DNA of 64,000 nt from an uncultured Alphaproteobacteria bacterium (GTDB lineage: Bacteria; Pseudomonadota; Alphaproteobacteria; UBA2966). The notes beneath the pieces were generated by a model. That model was given only the letters and a program-made list of their open reading frames with translations, was not told the DNA's origin and ran no database searches. The translations under genes and the position numbers were made by a program. Shown here piece after piece: positions 56,347-64,000 of this stretch. The stretch is from assembly GCA_958295725.1 (NCBI GenBank), contig OY282368.1:1448001-1512000 (forward strand), written 5' to 3'. How positions within the stretch are numbered: position 1 is the stretch's first letter; every line of letters starts with the position of its first letter.

Positions 56347-57591
56347 CTATTCGGCCGCCGCGGCGGCCGGGGAGTCGCCCTCGCAGTGGACGATCCCCTC
56401 CGCCTCGAGCCGGGAGAGTTCGGCGTCGTCGAGACCGCACAACTCCCGGAGCACCGCCCGCGTATCCTGGCCCGGCTTGCGGCCCGCCCATCGCACGCCG
56501 CCCGGCGTCGCCGAAAGTCTGGGCGCCACGCCGGCCAGCGTGACATCGCCGAGCTCGGAACTCGGCGCGTCGACCAGCATGTCGCGGGCCGCGAAATGCG
56601 GGTCCTCGTAGACCTCGGCCATCGTATAGATGCGCGCCGACGGCACCCCCGCTTCGTTGAGACGGTCCTCCAGCTCCCTGGAATCGATATCGGCGGCCCA
56701 GGCGCCGACGATCTCGTCGAGCGCGTCCACGTGCCGCCAACGGGCGGGATGGGTGGCGAACCGCTCGTCCTCCGCGAGCTCGGGCCGGCCCATGACCTCG
56801 GCCATCCTCCGGAAGATCCGGTCGTTGCCCGCCGTGACCTGGACGTACAACCCGTCCCTGGCCCGGTAGAGGCTGTTGGGCGCGTTGCCCGGAAGGCGCG
56901 GGCCGGCGCGCATCCCCGCCTCCCCCGTCTTCCCGTACTGCGGCACGAACGGCTCGGTGACGCTGAACGCGCTTTCGTACAACGCGGCGTCGACGCATTG
57001 CCCCTCGCCCGTCTTCTCGCGATGCGTCAACGCGGCCAGGGCCCCGTAGGCGGCGAACAGGCCGCCGATGTAGTCGGTAAGCGGGACGGCCACCCGCGAC
57101 GGGGGCCTGTCGGGATCGCCGGTGATGTGGCGCAGGCCGCTGACCGCCTCGGCGACGATGCCGTACCCGGCCCGCCCGCTGTAGGGGCCGGTCTGGCCGA
57201 ACCCGCTGACGCGGACCATGATGATCCCGGGATTGACAGCGCGGAGATCCTCGTAGCCGAGCCCCCAGCGTTCCAGCGTCCCCGGACGGAAGTTCTCGAT
57301 CATGAAATCGCATTTCGGGATCATGCGCCTGACGAGGTCCTGGCCGGCCGCCTCTCTCAGGTTCACCGAAACGTTGCGCTTGTTGCGCATGATGCTGGCG
57401 CTGTAGAGCGATTTCCCCTCGAAGCGCCGGCCGTAATCGCGAATCGGATCGCCCTCGACCTGTTCCACCTTGAGCACCTCGGCGCCGAAGTCGGCGAGCA
57501 GCCGTCCGACGAAGGGGCCCGCCACCATGCTTCCCAGCTCCAATACGCGGTAGCCGACGAGAGGGCCTTGGGCGGTTTCTTCGGGCATCAT
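56347..57591 (-). CDS. CaiB/BaiF-family CoA transferase
   Basis: Class III CoA transferase of 414 residues. LVGYRVLELGSMVAGPFVGR, ADFGAEVLKVEQVEGDPIRD, the catalytic-Asp region in GTLERWGLGYEDLR, and VSGFGQTGPYSGRAGYG match. Transfers CoA between organic acids; the substrates are unknown. Start at the double ATG 57591. A fragment of an acrylyl-CoA-reductase-like gene lies right downstream, suggesting a former acyl-CoA pathway. Confidence 0.9.
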   Translation of the reverse strand: MMPEETAQGPLVGYRVLELGSMVAGPFVGRLLADFGAEVLKVEQVEGDPIRDYGRRFEGKSLYSASIMRNKRNVSVNLREAAGQDLVRRMIPKCDFMIENFRPGTLERWGLGYEDLRAVNPGIIMVRVSGFGQTGPYSGRAGYGIVAEAVSGLRHITGDPDRPPSRVAVPLTDYIGGLFAAYGALAALTHREKTGEGQCVDAALYESAFSVTEPFVPQYGKTGEAGMRAGPRLPGNAPNSLYRARDGLYVQVTAGNDRIFRRMAEVMGRPELAEDERFATHPARWRHVDALDEIVGAWAADIDSRELEDRLNEAGVPSARIYTMAEVYEDPHFAARDMLVDAPSSELGDVTLAGVAPRLSATPGGVRWAGRKPGQDTRAVLRELCGLDDAELSRLEAEGIVHCEGDSPAAAAAE

Positions 57592-57677
57592 CGCTGGATC
57601 CGATGGCTTGGAAGGTGGACGCTTCCATCCCCGGTGGAGCGCGCGGCGTTTGCGCCCCCGGATTATAGCCGAATCGG

Positions 57678-58433
57678 TCAATCCTCCATGAGGAAGCGCG
57701 ACACGATCCGGTTGAATATCCCGGGCGCCTCCGCGTGCGCGGCATGGGCGCTGTTCGGCAGGATGCAGAGTTGGGCGTTCGGGATCTTCTCCCACATCTC
57801 GATGGAGTGGCGCGGGTGGGTCGTCCGGTCCATGTCGCCGCAGACGATCAGCGTCCTGGCCCGCACCTCGCCCAGACGATCACGGACGTCGAAGCTCGCC
57901 ATCGCGCGCACAAGTCGCTTCGCGCCTTCCCGGCTGGAATTCTCCCCGCAACGCCTCATGAACTCGTAGAGCGGATGCCGGGCGCCGGCGTTGGTCCACG
58001 TCGCGGCGATGCGGGCGGCGGTGGCCACGATACCGTCCGCGTCGATGCGGCGGAGCGACTCCTCGTAGGACTCGTAGCGCTCCGGGAGATCAGCCGCGCA
58101 GCCGCCGTAGAGGATCAGCTTGTCGACGCGTTCGGGAAAGTCCATGGCGAGATGGAGCGCGGTCTCCGAGCCGAGGGAATGACCCAGGATCGAGAACCTG
58201 TCGACATCGAGCCCGGCGAGGGTGTCCGCCAGCATCCTGGCGAGTTCCCCGACGTCGTCGGGGGCCGGAACGTCGGCGCTGCCTCCCAGACCGGGAAGAT
58301 CGGTGGCGATCACGTCGAAGTTCGGAGCGAGCTCCGCGACGAGAGGCGCGAAGATCTCCCCGCTGCCGACGAAACCGTGTTGCAGGACGACGGTCTCGCC
58401 CGAGCCGAATCGCCGGTAGTGCAGCATCGACAT
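57678..58433 (-). CDS. alpha/beta-hydrolase
   Basis: Hydrolase of 251 residues. Oxyanion-region LQHGFVGSGEIF, nucleophile Ser in ILGHSLGSETALHLAM, and the C-terminal acid and His regions CGDMDRTTHP and LPNSAHAAHAEAPG form the expected catalytic set. Resembles 3-oxoadipate enol-lactonase-type esterases. Substrate unknown. Lies between the CaiB gene and an NTF2-like gene on the same strand, likely one operon. Confidence 0.87.
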   Translation of the reverse strand: MSMLHYRRFGSGETVVLQHGFVGSGEIFAPLVAELAPNFDVIATDLPGLGGSADVPAPDDVGELARMLADTLAGLDVDRFSILGHSLGSETALHLAMDFPERVDKLILYGGCAADLPERYESYEESLRRIDADGIVATAARIAATWTNAGARHPLYEFMRRCGENSSREGAKRLVRAMASFDVRDRLGEVRARTLIVCGDMDRTTHPRHSIEMWEKIPNAQLCILPNSAHAAHAEAPGIFNRIVSRFLMED

Positions 58434-58472
58434 GCCCCTCCCCCGTCGGGGACGCCCGCTCCCCGAACCGGT

Positions 58473-58874
58473 CTATTCCGCGGCTTCCCGCCGGGCGGCG
58501 TCGGGTCTCGGTTCGCCTGTATAGACCTTGGAAACGATCCGCCAGCGCCCATCCAGCCTCAGCAGGTTCAGGAAGTCGGTATAGAGCCGGTCGCCGAGCG
58601 CGATCTGCACCTTGGCGATGGCGGCCTCGGGGCCCGACTGGTCGATCGACAGTACCCTGTCGAACCGCTCGAAACCGCGGGACGCCGACGACGGCCGGCT
58701 CCGAACGCCTTCGTAGACCTGTTCCATGTCGCGGTCGGTGAGCGGCCCCTCCGTCGCGGCGTAAAGATGGGCGCCCGGATGGAATATCTTCTTCAACGTA
58801 TCGACATCGCCTTCGTGGAAGCCGGTGAAGTAATCCTCCAGAGCTTCGGCGATTTCCGCGTAGGCTGAACTCAT
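58473..58874 (-). CDS. NTF2-like (lumazine-binding/SnoaL type) protein
   Basis: Protein of 133 residues. ALEDYFTGFHEGDVDTLKKI, FHPGAHLYAATEGPL, RPSSASRGFERFDRVLSIDQ and LLRLDGRWRIVSKVYTGEP match the putative lumazine-binding NTF2-like family. It shares spaced identities with the protein at 8373-8798. Upstream of the hydrolase and CaiB genes on the same strand, so probably part of the same pathway. Confidence 0.82.
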   Translation of the reverse strand: MSSAYAEIAEALEDYFTGFHEGDVDTLKKIFHPGAHLYAATEGPLTDRDMEQVYEGVRSRPSSASRGFERFDRVLSIDQSGPEAAIAKVQIALGDRLYTDFLNLLRLDGRWRIVSKVYTGEPRPDAARREAAE

Positions 58875-59058
58875 CCTTCGTCCTCCCCGTGGTGGACCGG
58901 TCCGTTTCCCGGCGGAGTGTAAGGGAAGCGCCGCGATAGTTGAAGCGCGACCGGGCGTTCCGGCTCCATCGGCGGAATCCGAGCCGCGGGGCGGCGATTC
59001 GGGCGCGAAGAGACCGGCGCGGGTCGCGCGCGACGGCCGCCGCCGCGTTCCACGCCGT
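58875..59058. other. gap with no recognisable feature
   Basis: 184 bases between the NTF2-like gene and the small DUF433-like gene. Nothing convincing is visible. Confidence 0.5.
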
Positions 59059-59250
59059 TCAGAGGTCGTAGGCCAAGCGGAGCGCGGTCACATCCTCCCG
59101 CATGACGCGATACGTGCGCGCGATGTCGGCATCGCTCTCGCCACCCATCACATGGGACTCCATGACGATCTCGTTGATCGGCCAGCGATAGCCGTCTTCG
59201 TCAACATCGCCGCGCGCCGTCGGCGCACCGGTCTTCTCCGATTGGGCCAC
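59059..59250 (-). CDS. small DUF433-like protein, possibly antitoxin-type
   Basis: Protein of 63 residues. INEIVMESHVMGGESDADIA and YRVMREDVTALRLAYDL resemble the helix-turn-helix-like C-terminal part of DUF433 antitoxins, but the match is short. GTG 59250 has GGAAG 7 bases upstream and is preferred over ATG 59274, which lacks a ribosome-binding site. A perfect inverted repeat lies about 60 bases upstream. No toxin gene is adjacent; the IS element sits directly upstream. Family assignment is tentative. Confidence 0.5.
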   Translation of the reverse strand: MAQSEKTGAPTARGDVDEDGYRWPINEIVMESHVMGGESDADIARTYRVMREDVTALRLAYDL

Positions 59251-59310
59251 GAGACCACTTCCCCGTAACGTCAAGTGTTCGGTTCCCCGAATACCGCCGA
59301 TGTCTTGCAG

Positions 59311-59330
59311 GAACGGTAAATAAACCGTTC
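59311..59330. promoter_or_regulatory. perfect 7-bp inverted repeat upstream of the small DUF433-like gene
   Basis: GAACGGT (59311-59317) and ACCGTTC (59324-59330) flank AAATAA. Position and symmetry suit an operator for autoregulation. Confidence 0.45.
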
Positions 59331-59350
59331 GTGAGACTGTAACAAGGACT

Positions 59351-59379
59351 TGTCCTGGTTCAGGACATATGAGACACGG
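59351..59379 (+). repeat. IS left terminal inverted repeat
   Basis: Starts TGTCCTGG and ends GAGACACGG. The transposase stop codon (59360-59362) lies inside it. Confidence 0.9.
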
Positions 59380-60391
59380 GGGTCTCTTTGGCTGTCAGTG
59401 AGTGAAGGTACTGGGCGGGGGTGTGTCCGCCAAGGGCCTGGTGCGGTCTGAAGGTGTTGAATTCGTCGGCGAAGGCGTCGATCCATCGGTTGATGTCGTC
59501 GAGGTTGTCGTCGGGCAGGTCCCATGAGGCGTAGAACTCGTATCGCCAGGCGCCGTTGTTGCGCTCGACGTGTCCGTTGAGCTTGGGCGATCGGGGTGGG
59601 AGTTCGAACAGATCGATGCGGCGGCGCTGGCATTCGGTTTCGAAGTCGGCCTTGAACTCGGAGCCTCCATCGACCTGGATGGCTTCGATGGGGAAGGGCA
59701 TGTCGGCCTGGAGCTTGTCGAGGAAGCGCTTGGCGTTGTGTGCGGTTGCGCGTCTCCAGGCCTGTGCGCAGGTCCATTTGGTGACGGGGTCATGGGCGGT
59801 GAACTGCTTGATGGCGGGCCGGGCTGTGTGTGGCGAGACGGTGAGGGTGTCGAGTTGGACGATCTCTCCGGGTGTAGTGGGCTTGCGGCCCCTGGGCAGG
59901 CGTCTGGCGTGAGGCCTGAGGCGCCGGGCGGCGCGCGGTCCGTTGCGGCGCAAGGTCGGGACCGGGGTGACGGCGCCGCGCTCCATGAGGGTCTTGAGGA
60001 TGCGGCCCGTGGTGCTCTCGCTTGCCGCGTGCCCGTGGCGCCGCAGCAGGACGGCGATCTTGGCCTTGCCCCACATGGGGTAGTCGGCGCGTGTCTCCTG
60101 GACGGCCGCGACCAGCGCCGCCGACCAGGTGGGCCGGCGCGGGGTGTGCGGGCGTCGCGAGCACGGCTTGAGGCGGTTGCGGTCCGCCAGCCTCTGCCAC
60201 CGGTAGAGGGTCGATCTCGGAACGCCGACGGCGTTGGCGGCCGCTCGTGCGGTCAGGCCGTCGGCCCTGGCTTGGCGCCAGCGCTCAAGGGCGTCGCGCC
60301 TGTGCGCTTCGTCGCTCCGCTCCTTGCCGCACAGGCGCGACGCCAGGGCGGCTCCTCGTGTAATCTGCCGGGGCAGGCCGAAGGTCTGCAT
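59360..60391 (-). CDS. IS481-family transposase
   Basis: Integrase-type transposase of 343 residues. An N-terminal helix-turn-helix (ARAAANAVGVPRSTLYRWQR) and basic linker precede the DDE core: first Asp in IVQLDTLTVSP, second in IQVDGGSEFKAD and Glu in LNGHVERNNGAWR, then FRPHQALGGHTPAQYL. The frame is intact. A decayed relative is at 43006-43232. Confidence 0.93.
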   Translation of the reverse strand: MQTFGLPRQITRGAALASRLCGKERSDEAHRRDALERWRQARADGLTARAAANAVGVPRSTLYRWQRLADRNRLKPCSRRPHTPRRPTWSAALVAAVQETRADYPMWGKAKIAVLLRRHGHAASESTTGRILKTLMERGAVTPVPTLRRNGPRAARRLRPHARRLPRGRKPTTPGEIVQLDTLTVSPHTARPAIKQFTAHDPVTKWTCAQAWRRATAHNAKRFLDKLQADMPFPIEAIQVDGGSEFKADFETECQRRRIDLFELPPRSPKLNGHVERNNGAWRYEFYASWDLPDDNLDDINRWIDAFADEFNTFRPHQALGGHTPAQYLHSLTAKETPVSHMS

Positions 60392-60459
60392 GGGGGTTCT
60401 CCTTCACGCTGCTTGTTCAACACCAACAGCGTCGGAGACCCCCGCCCTTACATCAAGGG

Positions 60460-60489
60460 CCGTGTCTCACATCTGTCTGAACTAGGTCA
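60460..60489 (-). repeat. IS right terminal inverted repeat
   Basis: On the minus strand starts TGACCTAG and ends GAGACACGG; closely matches the solo end at 27619-27651. Confidence 0.9.
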
Positions 60490-60602
60490 GGACTTTTTAT
60501 TTCGGACATCGCAAAAGATCGCGCCGAGCGCCGCGAATCGGGACTCGCCGGTCGACTCCGACACGCTCCTCGACCTCTCGCGCGGTTCCGTCGCGGCGCC
60601 GG
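60490..60602. other. short gap after the IS element
   Basis: It carries the right copy of the GGACT target duplication at its start. No other feature is visible. Confidence 0.6.
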
Positions 60603-61478
60603 TCAGAGATGCGAGTCGAACCAGGCGACCGCCTCGGCGCACGTCCGGTCGAACGGCTTGCCGGAGTACACCTCGAAATGTCCGCAGTCCGGAATCGTCA
60701 CGAGCTTCCTGGGATCACCGGCGAGCTCGTAAAGCGACCGGCTCTCCTCCGGCGGCGTCACGCCGTCCTCCTCCGTCGCGACCAGCAACAGCGGGCGCGG
60801 CGCGATCTTGTCGACGACCCACTCGGGATGGAACGCCATGGTTTCGTCGATGAATTCGAGGGGCATCGGCGCCGGCTCGACGGCGCTGTCCGCGCGGGCG
60901 GCGGCCCAGAGCGCCTTCTCGCGCGCGCTCATGTGGAGGATCGTCGGCGGCGGAACCGTCCCGGATTCTCCCGTCCGGGCGCGGACGGTCCGATCCTCGG
61001 CAGCGCGCTCGCGCAGCGCGGCGACTTCCTTCCCGGACCGCACGCCCTCCATCCAGCGCCGTCCATGGCCGATCGTCACGACGGCGGCGACGCAGCGAAT
61101 ACGCGGGTCCGTCGCCGCGAGCCAGATCGCCGTGGCGCCCCCGTAGCTCCAGCCGAGCACGCCGATTCGCCCGGCATCGACCTCGTCGCGCTCCCCGAGC
61201 ACGGTCGCCGCCGCGAACGAGTCCCACACGCGTCCGTAAGGATCCAGGCGGTTCGGAGGACCGTCGCTACCGCCCCATCCCTTGTAGTCGAACGCGATGC
61301 AGACGTATCCCGCGGCGACCAGCCGCGCCGCGAAGTCCGGCGCGTAGACTTCCTTCACGCCGGTGTATCCCCCACACAGGACAATGCCGGGACGCGGGCC
61401 GTCCCGCCGGCCGTCAGGTCCATAGATGTCGCCGACGAGTTTCGTCCCCTCGCCGTAGAACGCGATCGATTCCTTCAT
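60603..61478 (-). CDS. alpha/beta-hydrolase (dienelactone hydrolase/peptidase S15-like)
   Basis: Hydrolase of 291 residues. Segments GIVLCGGYTGVKEVYAPDFA, FDYKGWGGSDG, nucleophile Ser in GVLGWSYGGATAIWLA, and the acid and His regions VATEEDGVTPPEES and IPDCGHFEVYSG are consistent with the fold. Substrate unknown. ATG 61478 has GGGGAC a few bases upstream. A gap of 189 bases without features separates it from the transporter gene upstream. Confidence 0.85.
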   Translation of the reverse strand: MKESIAFYGEGTKLVGDIYGPDGRRDGPRPGIVLCGGYTGVKEVYAPDFAARLVAAGYVCIAFDYKGWGGSDGPPNRLDPYGRVWDSFAAATVLGERDEVDAGRIGVLGWSYGGATAIWLAATDPRIRCVAAVVTIGHGRRWMEGVRSGKEVAALRERAAEDRTVRARTGESGTVPPPTILHMSAREKALWAAARADSAVEPAPMPLEFIDETMAFHPEWVVDKIAPRPLLLVATEEDGVTPPEESRSLYELAGDPRKLVTIPDCGHFEVYSGKPFDRTCAEAVAWFDSHL

Positions 61479-61667
61479 GGCCGTCCCCTTTCCTATCGCC
61501 CGGTCCCACGAATGAAAGCGAAGGTTCCGGGATGAAGCAAGAATTTCCCGGTGGCTCCGCGGCCGACCACGACGATATCGAATCCGTTCCCGCCGCTCGC
61601 CATCGCGCCATTCGAACGGGGAATCGACGTACCCCCGGCCCACAGCGGTCGGGGAACGGGCGCCGGG

Positions 61668-62525
61668 TCAACCGGATCGGACCGGCGGCGCCAGCACGGT
61701 CACGCCGAGACCGGATACGACCAGGATCCCCCCCAGCAGGAGCCGCCACGTGATGACGTCACCCAGCAGGACCACCCCACCCAGCACGGCGAAGATGGGC
61801 GTCAACAGCATGAGCGGCGCGACCGTGCCGACGGGATAACGCTGGACGAGGTAATAGCGTCCCGCCTGCGCCAGAACGGCCCCGAACAGACCGGCGAGCA
61901 CCATCGCCAGCACCGCCGGCCACGTCGGGTCGAGAAGCGCCTCGATCTGCCCCTCCTCCGTCGCCACGGTGAGGAGGAACATCGGGGCGACGCCGTACAG
62001 GCAGACCCAGAATTGCAGCGACAGCACCGAGATCCCGGCGGTGCGCCGCGCCTGCACAACGCACAGACCGCCGGCGAACGCCGCCGCGACGGCCAGAAAG
62101 AACGCATCGAGGTGACGGAACACGGCGGGCTCGAAGCCGATCACGACGACGCCGGAGAACGACACCGCCATGCCGGCCCAGCGCCGCCCGCCCACCGTTT
62201 CCCGGTAGACCACGGCCGCGATGACGATGGCGAAGGCGACATAGAGCTGGTGCACCAAAGCCATGGACGAGGCGTCTCCCGATTTGGACAGCGCCGAGAA
62301 CATGAGGATGTATTGCGCCGTCATGCTGACGGCGATGCCGATCACCGGCCGACGGCGTCCCTCGGGCACCCGCCACCAAGCGACGAGGCATGCCCCGACC
62401 AGCGCGTAGCGAACCGCCCCGAAGAGCACCGGCGGGAAATGGGTGACGCCGATCTTCACGATGGCGTAGGTGATGCCCGCCGAGAACGCCACCAGGACAG
62501 CGAGCAGAAAGTGGTGGAGCTTCAT
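61668..62525 (-). CDS. EamA-family (DMT) transporter
   Basis: Inner-membrane transporter of 285 residues with ten hydrophobic segments arranged as two EamA repeats (FSAGITYAIVKIGVTHFPPV; LMLLTPIFAVLGGVVLLGD). Family members export metabolites or amino acids. Lies 84 bases from the valS stop, on the same strand. Substrate cannot be inferred. Confidence 0.88.
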   Translation of the reverse strand: MKLHHFLLAVLVAFSAGITYAIVKIGVTHFPPVLFGAVRYALVGACLVAWWRVPEGRRRPVIGIAVSMTAQYILMFSALSKSGDASSMALVHQLYVAFAIVIAAVVYRETVGGRRWAGMAVSFSGVVVIGFEPAVFRHLDAFFLAVAAAFAGGLCVVQARRTAGISVLSLQFWVCLYGVAPMFLLTVATEEGQIEALLDPTWPAVLAMVLAGLFGAVLAQAGRYYLVQRYPVGTVAPLMLLTPIFAVLGGVVLLGDVITWRLLLGGILVVSGLGVTVLAPPVRSG

Positions 62526-62609
62526 CGGCGGTCCGCGCCCCGTCTCGCTCCGCGAAGCGAGAAGGACTCCCGAATCACGGGCGCTTCATGGGACCGGTCG
62601 GAATCCCGC

Positions 62610-64000
62610 CTACAGACGCGCCAGCGCGGCGACGAGTCGCGATTCCGCGGACTCCGCGTCGCGCTTGCGCTCGTGCTGTTCCTCGACCACGTACTCGGGC
62701 GCCTTCGCCAGGAATCCCTCATTGCCGAGCTTCCGCTCGAGTTTGGCGATTTCCCCACGCGCCCTGTCGAGCTCTCGGGACAGGCGTTCCTTCTCCCGGG
62801 CGACGTCGACGACATCCGCGAGCGGCAGCACGACGGTGGCATCGTCCAGAACGATCTGCACCGCGCCGGCCGGAACCTCCCGGTCGCCCTCGAGGATCTC
62901 CTCGAGACCCGCGAGACGGACGATCGCTTCCTCGTTGTCTCGAAGGCGCCGACGAGTCTCCTCCCCCGCCCCGTTCAGCCACAGCCCGGTTCGCGCCTTT
63001 GCCGGCACGTTCATCTCCGCGCGTACGGCGCGCACCTCGCCGACCAAGCGGATAATCCAGTCCATCTCGGCGTCCGCCGACGGATCGACGAGGTCTTCCG
63101 AAAACTCCGGCCAAGCGGACTCGATGAGCATGGACTCGCGTCCGCCTCCGCGTTCGCCCGTGCGCCGCCACAGCTCCTCGGTAACGAAGGGCATGAACGG
63201 ATGCAGCACCTTCAGGATTTGGTCGAGCGCCCACCCCGCCGCGGCGCGCGTCTCCGCCTTGGCGCTCTCGGTCCCGTTCCACAGTTCGGACTTGGCGAGC
63301 TCCAGATACCAGTCGCAGAAGGTCCCCCACGTTCCATGATAGGCGGCGTTCGCCGCTTCGTTGAAACGGTACGCCTCGATCTCCCCGCCGACCCCGCGAC
63401 AGAGGCGAGCGACCGCGCCGACGATCCATCTGTTGACGGGCGACCGGCAGGTCGCGGAATCGAACCCGTCCACCGCGCGGCATTCATTCATCTCGCAGAA
63501 GCGCGCCGCGTTCCAGAGCTTGGTGGCGAAGTTGCGGTAGCCCTCGATACGGCTTTGCGAGAGCTTGACGTCCCGGCCCTGCGCCGCCATGGCCGCCAGG
63601 GTGAAACGCAGGGCATCGGCGCCCATGGTGTCCGCGACTTCCAGGGGATCCATGATGTTCCCCTTGCTCTTCGACATCTTCCGGCCTTTCTCGTCGCGCA
63701 CGAGCGCGTGGATATAGACCGTGTGGAAGGGAACCTCGCCCATGAAGTGGAGACCCATCATCATCATCCGGGCGACCCAGAAGAAGATGATGTCGAAACC
63801 CGTGACCAGGACGTCGGTCGGGTAGTGGCGATCGAGCTCGGACGTCTCGTCGGGCCAGCCCAGCGTCGAGAAGGGCCACAACGCGGACGAGAACCACGTG
63901 TCGAGCACGTCCTCGTCGCGCGTCAACTCCACCGGACCGCCGTAATGGGCCTCGGCGGCGGATCGGGCTTCCGCTTCCGTACGCTCGACGAAGACCTCGC
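62610..64000 (-). CDS. valS: valyl-tRNA synthetase, partial (N-terminus outside window)
   Basis: Class I synthetase. The visible C-terminal 463 residues include the catalytic core end DVLDTWFSSALWPFSTLGWP, DIIFFWVARMMMMGLHF, the KMSKS motif in KGRKMSKSKGNIMDP, the anticodon-binding helical domain, and a C-terminal coiled coil (LADVVDVAREKERLSRELDR, then KLERKLGNEGFLAKAPEYVV). HIGH and editing domains are beyond position 64000. Confidence 0.95.
   Translation of the reverse strand, partial: EVFVERTEAEARSAAEAHYGGPVELTRDEDVLDTWFSSALWPFSTLGWPDETSELDRHYPTDVLVTGFDIIFFWVARMMMMGLHFMGEVPFHTVYIHALVRDEKGRKMSKSKGNIMDPLEVADTMGADALRFTLAAMAAQGRDVKLSQSRIEGYRNFATKLWNAARFCEMNECRAVDGFDSATCRSPVNRWIVGAVARLCRGVGGEIEAYRFNEAANAAYHGTWGTFCDWYLELAKSELWNGTESAKAETRAAAGWALDQILKVLHPFMPFVTEELWRRTGERGGGRESMLIESAWPEFSEDLVDPSADAEMDWIIRLVGEVRAVRAEMNVPAKARTGLWLNGAGEETRRRLRDNEEAIVRLAGLEEILEGDREVPAGAVQIVLDDATVVLPLADVVDVAREKERLSRELDRARGEIAKLERKLGNEGFLAKAPEYVVEEQHERKRDAESAESRLVAALARL

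Larger units (their letters stand above)
59351..60489 (-). mobile_element. intact IS481-family insertion sequence
   Basis: Element of 1139 bp with imperfect terminal inverted repeats of about 29-30 bp, both starting TG (left TGTCCTGGTTCAGG, right TGACCTAGTTCAGA) and both ending GAGACACGG. The flanks carry a 5-bp direct repeat GGACT at 59346-59350 and 60490-60494, the expected target duplication. One transposase gene fills it on the minus strand. The element appears structurally complete and recently inserted. Confidence 0.93.

Overview
The window is GC-rich DNA from an alphaproteobacterium, most likely Rhodospirillales-like. The assignment rests on gene order: dusB-ntrC-ntrY-ntrX next to a bifunctional ispDF-pgpA-cinA set, hom-glpX-recJ, rplM-rpsI-argC, and the long block dgt-argS-SPOR protein-nagZ-M50 protease-scpA-scpB-tatABC-serS-surE-pcm facing erpA-xthA. 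No species can be named from sequence alone.

Layout. 1-5.3 kb (minus): nitrogen regulation, with NtrX (cut by the window edge), NtrY, an NtrC that lacks its receiver domain, and dusB; ntrB is missing. 5.4-10 kb: a DUF3237 protein, then ispDF-pgpA-pncC, an NTF2-like protein and a TauD-type dioxygenase (plus), then tRNA-Glu. 10-19 kb (minus): hom-glpX-recJ, an OmpA-type lipoprotein, argC with a gamma carbonic anhydrase, rplM-rpsI with a terminator, and a thioesterase. 19-27.6 kb: sulfur and general metabolism (CoA-binding protein, O-acetylhomoserine sulfhydrylase, TusA, VOC, LLM oxidoreductase, DUF488, a GSA-type aminotransferase, CutA, heme A synthase, a second TauD). 27.6-40 kb (minus): a heptad-repeat coiled-coil protein and then the conserved housekeeping block from pcm back to dgt, with most genes overlapping by 1-27 bases.

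39.9-43.3 kb is an accessory island between dgt and erpA. It holds a terminase-small-subunit-like gene, ten copies of a 116-bp tandem repeat, a decayed duplicate of the erpA 5' region, an AT-rich secreted-protein gene broken by a 13-bp tandem duplication, and the 3' remnant of an IS481-type transposase. The native erpA and xthA follow.

44.5-64 kb: a GcvT-serine hydroxymethyltransferase fusion, a DHA2-type exporter, ilvD, RidA, a molybdenum-carrier-like protein, DUF1028, a Gfo/Idh oxidoreductase, a ChaC-methyltransferase fusion overlapping lpxB, a truncated acrylyl-CoA-reductase-like fragment, a CaiB-type CoA transferase, an alpha/beta hydrolase, an NTF2-like protein, a small DUF433-like gene, one intact IS481-family element with inverted repeats and a 5-bp target duplication, another hydrolase, an EamA transporter, and the 3' part of valS.

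Most genes are core metabolism, translation, export and envelope functions. The unusual content is the receiver-less NtrC with missing ntrB, two multidomain fusions, the dgt-erpA island with its repeat array, and several gene remnants that show ongoing IS activity and deletion.
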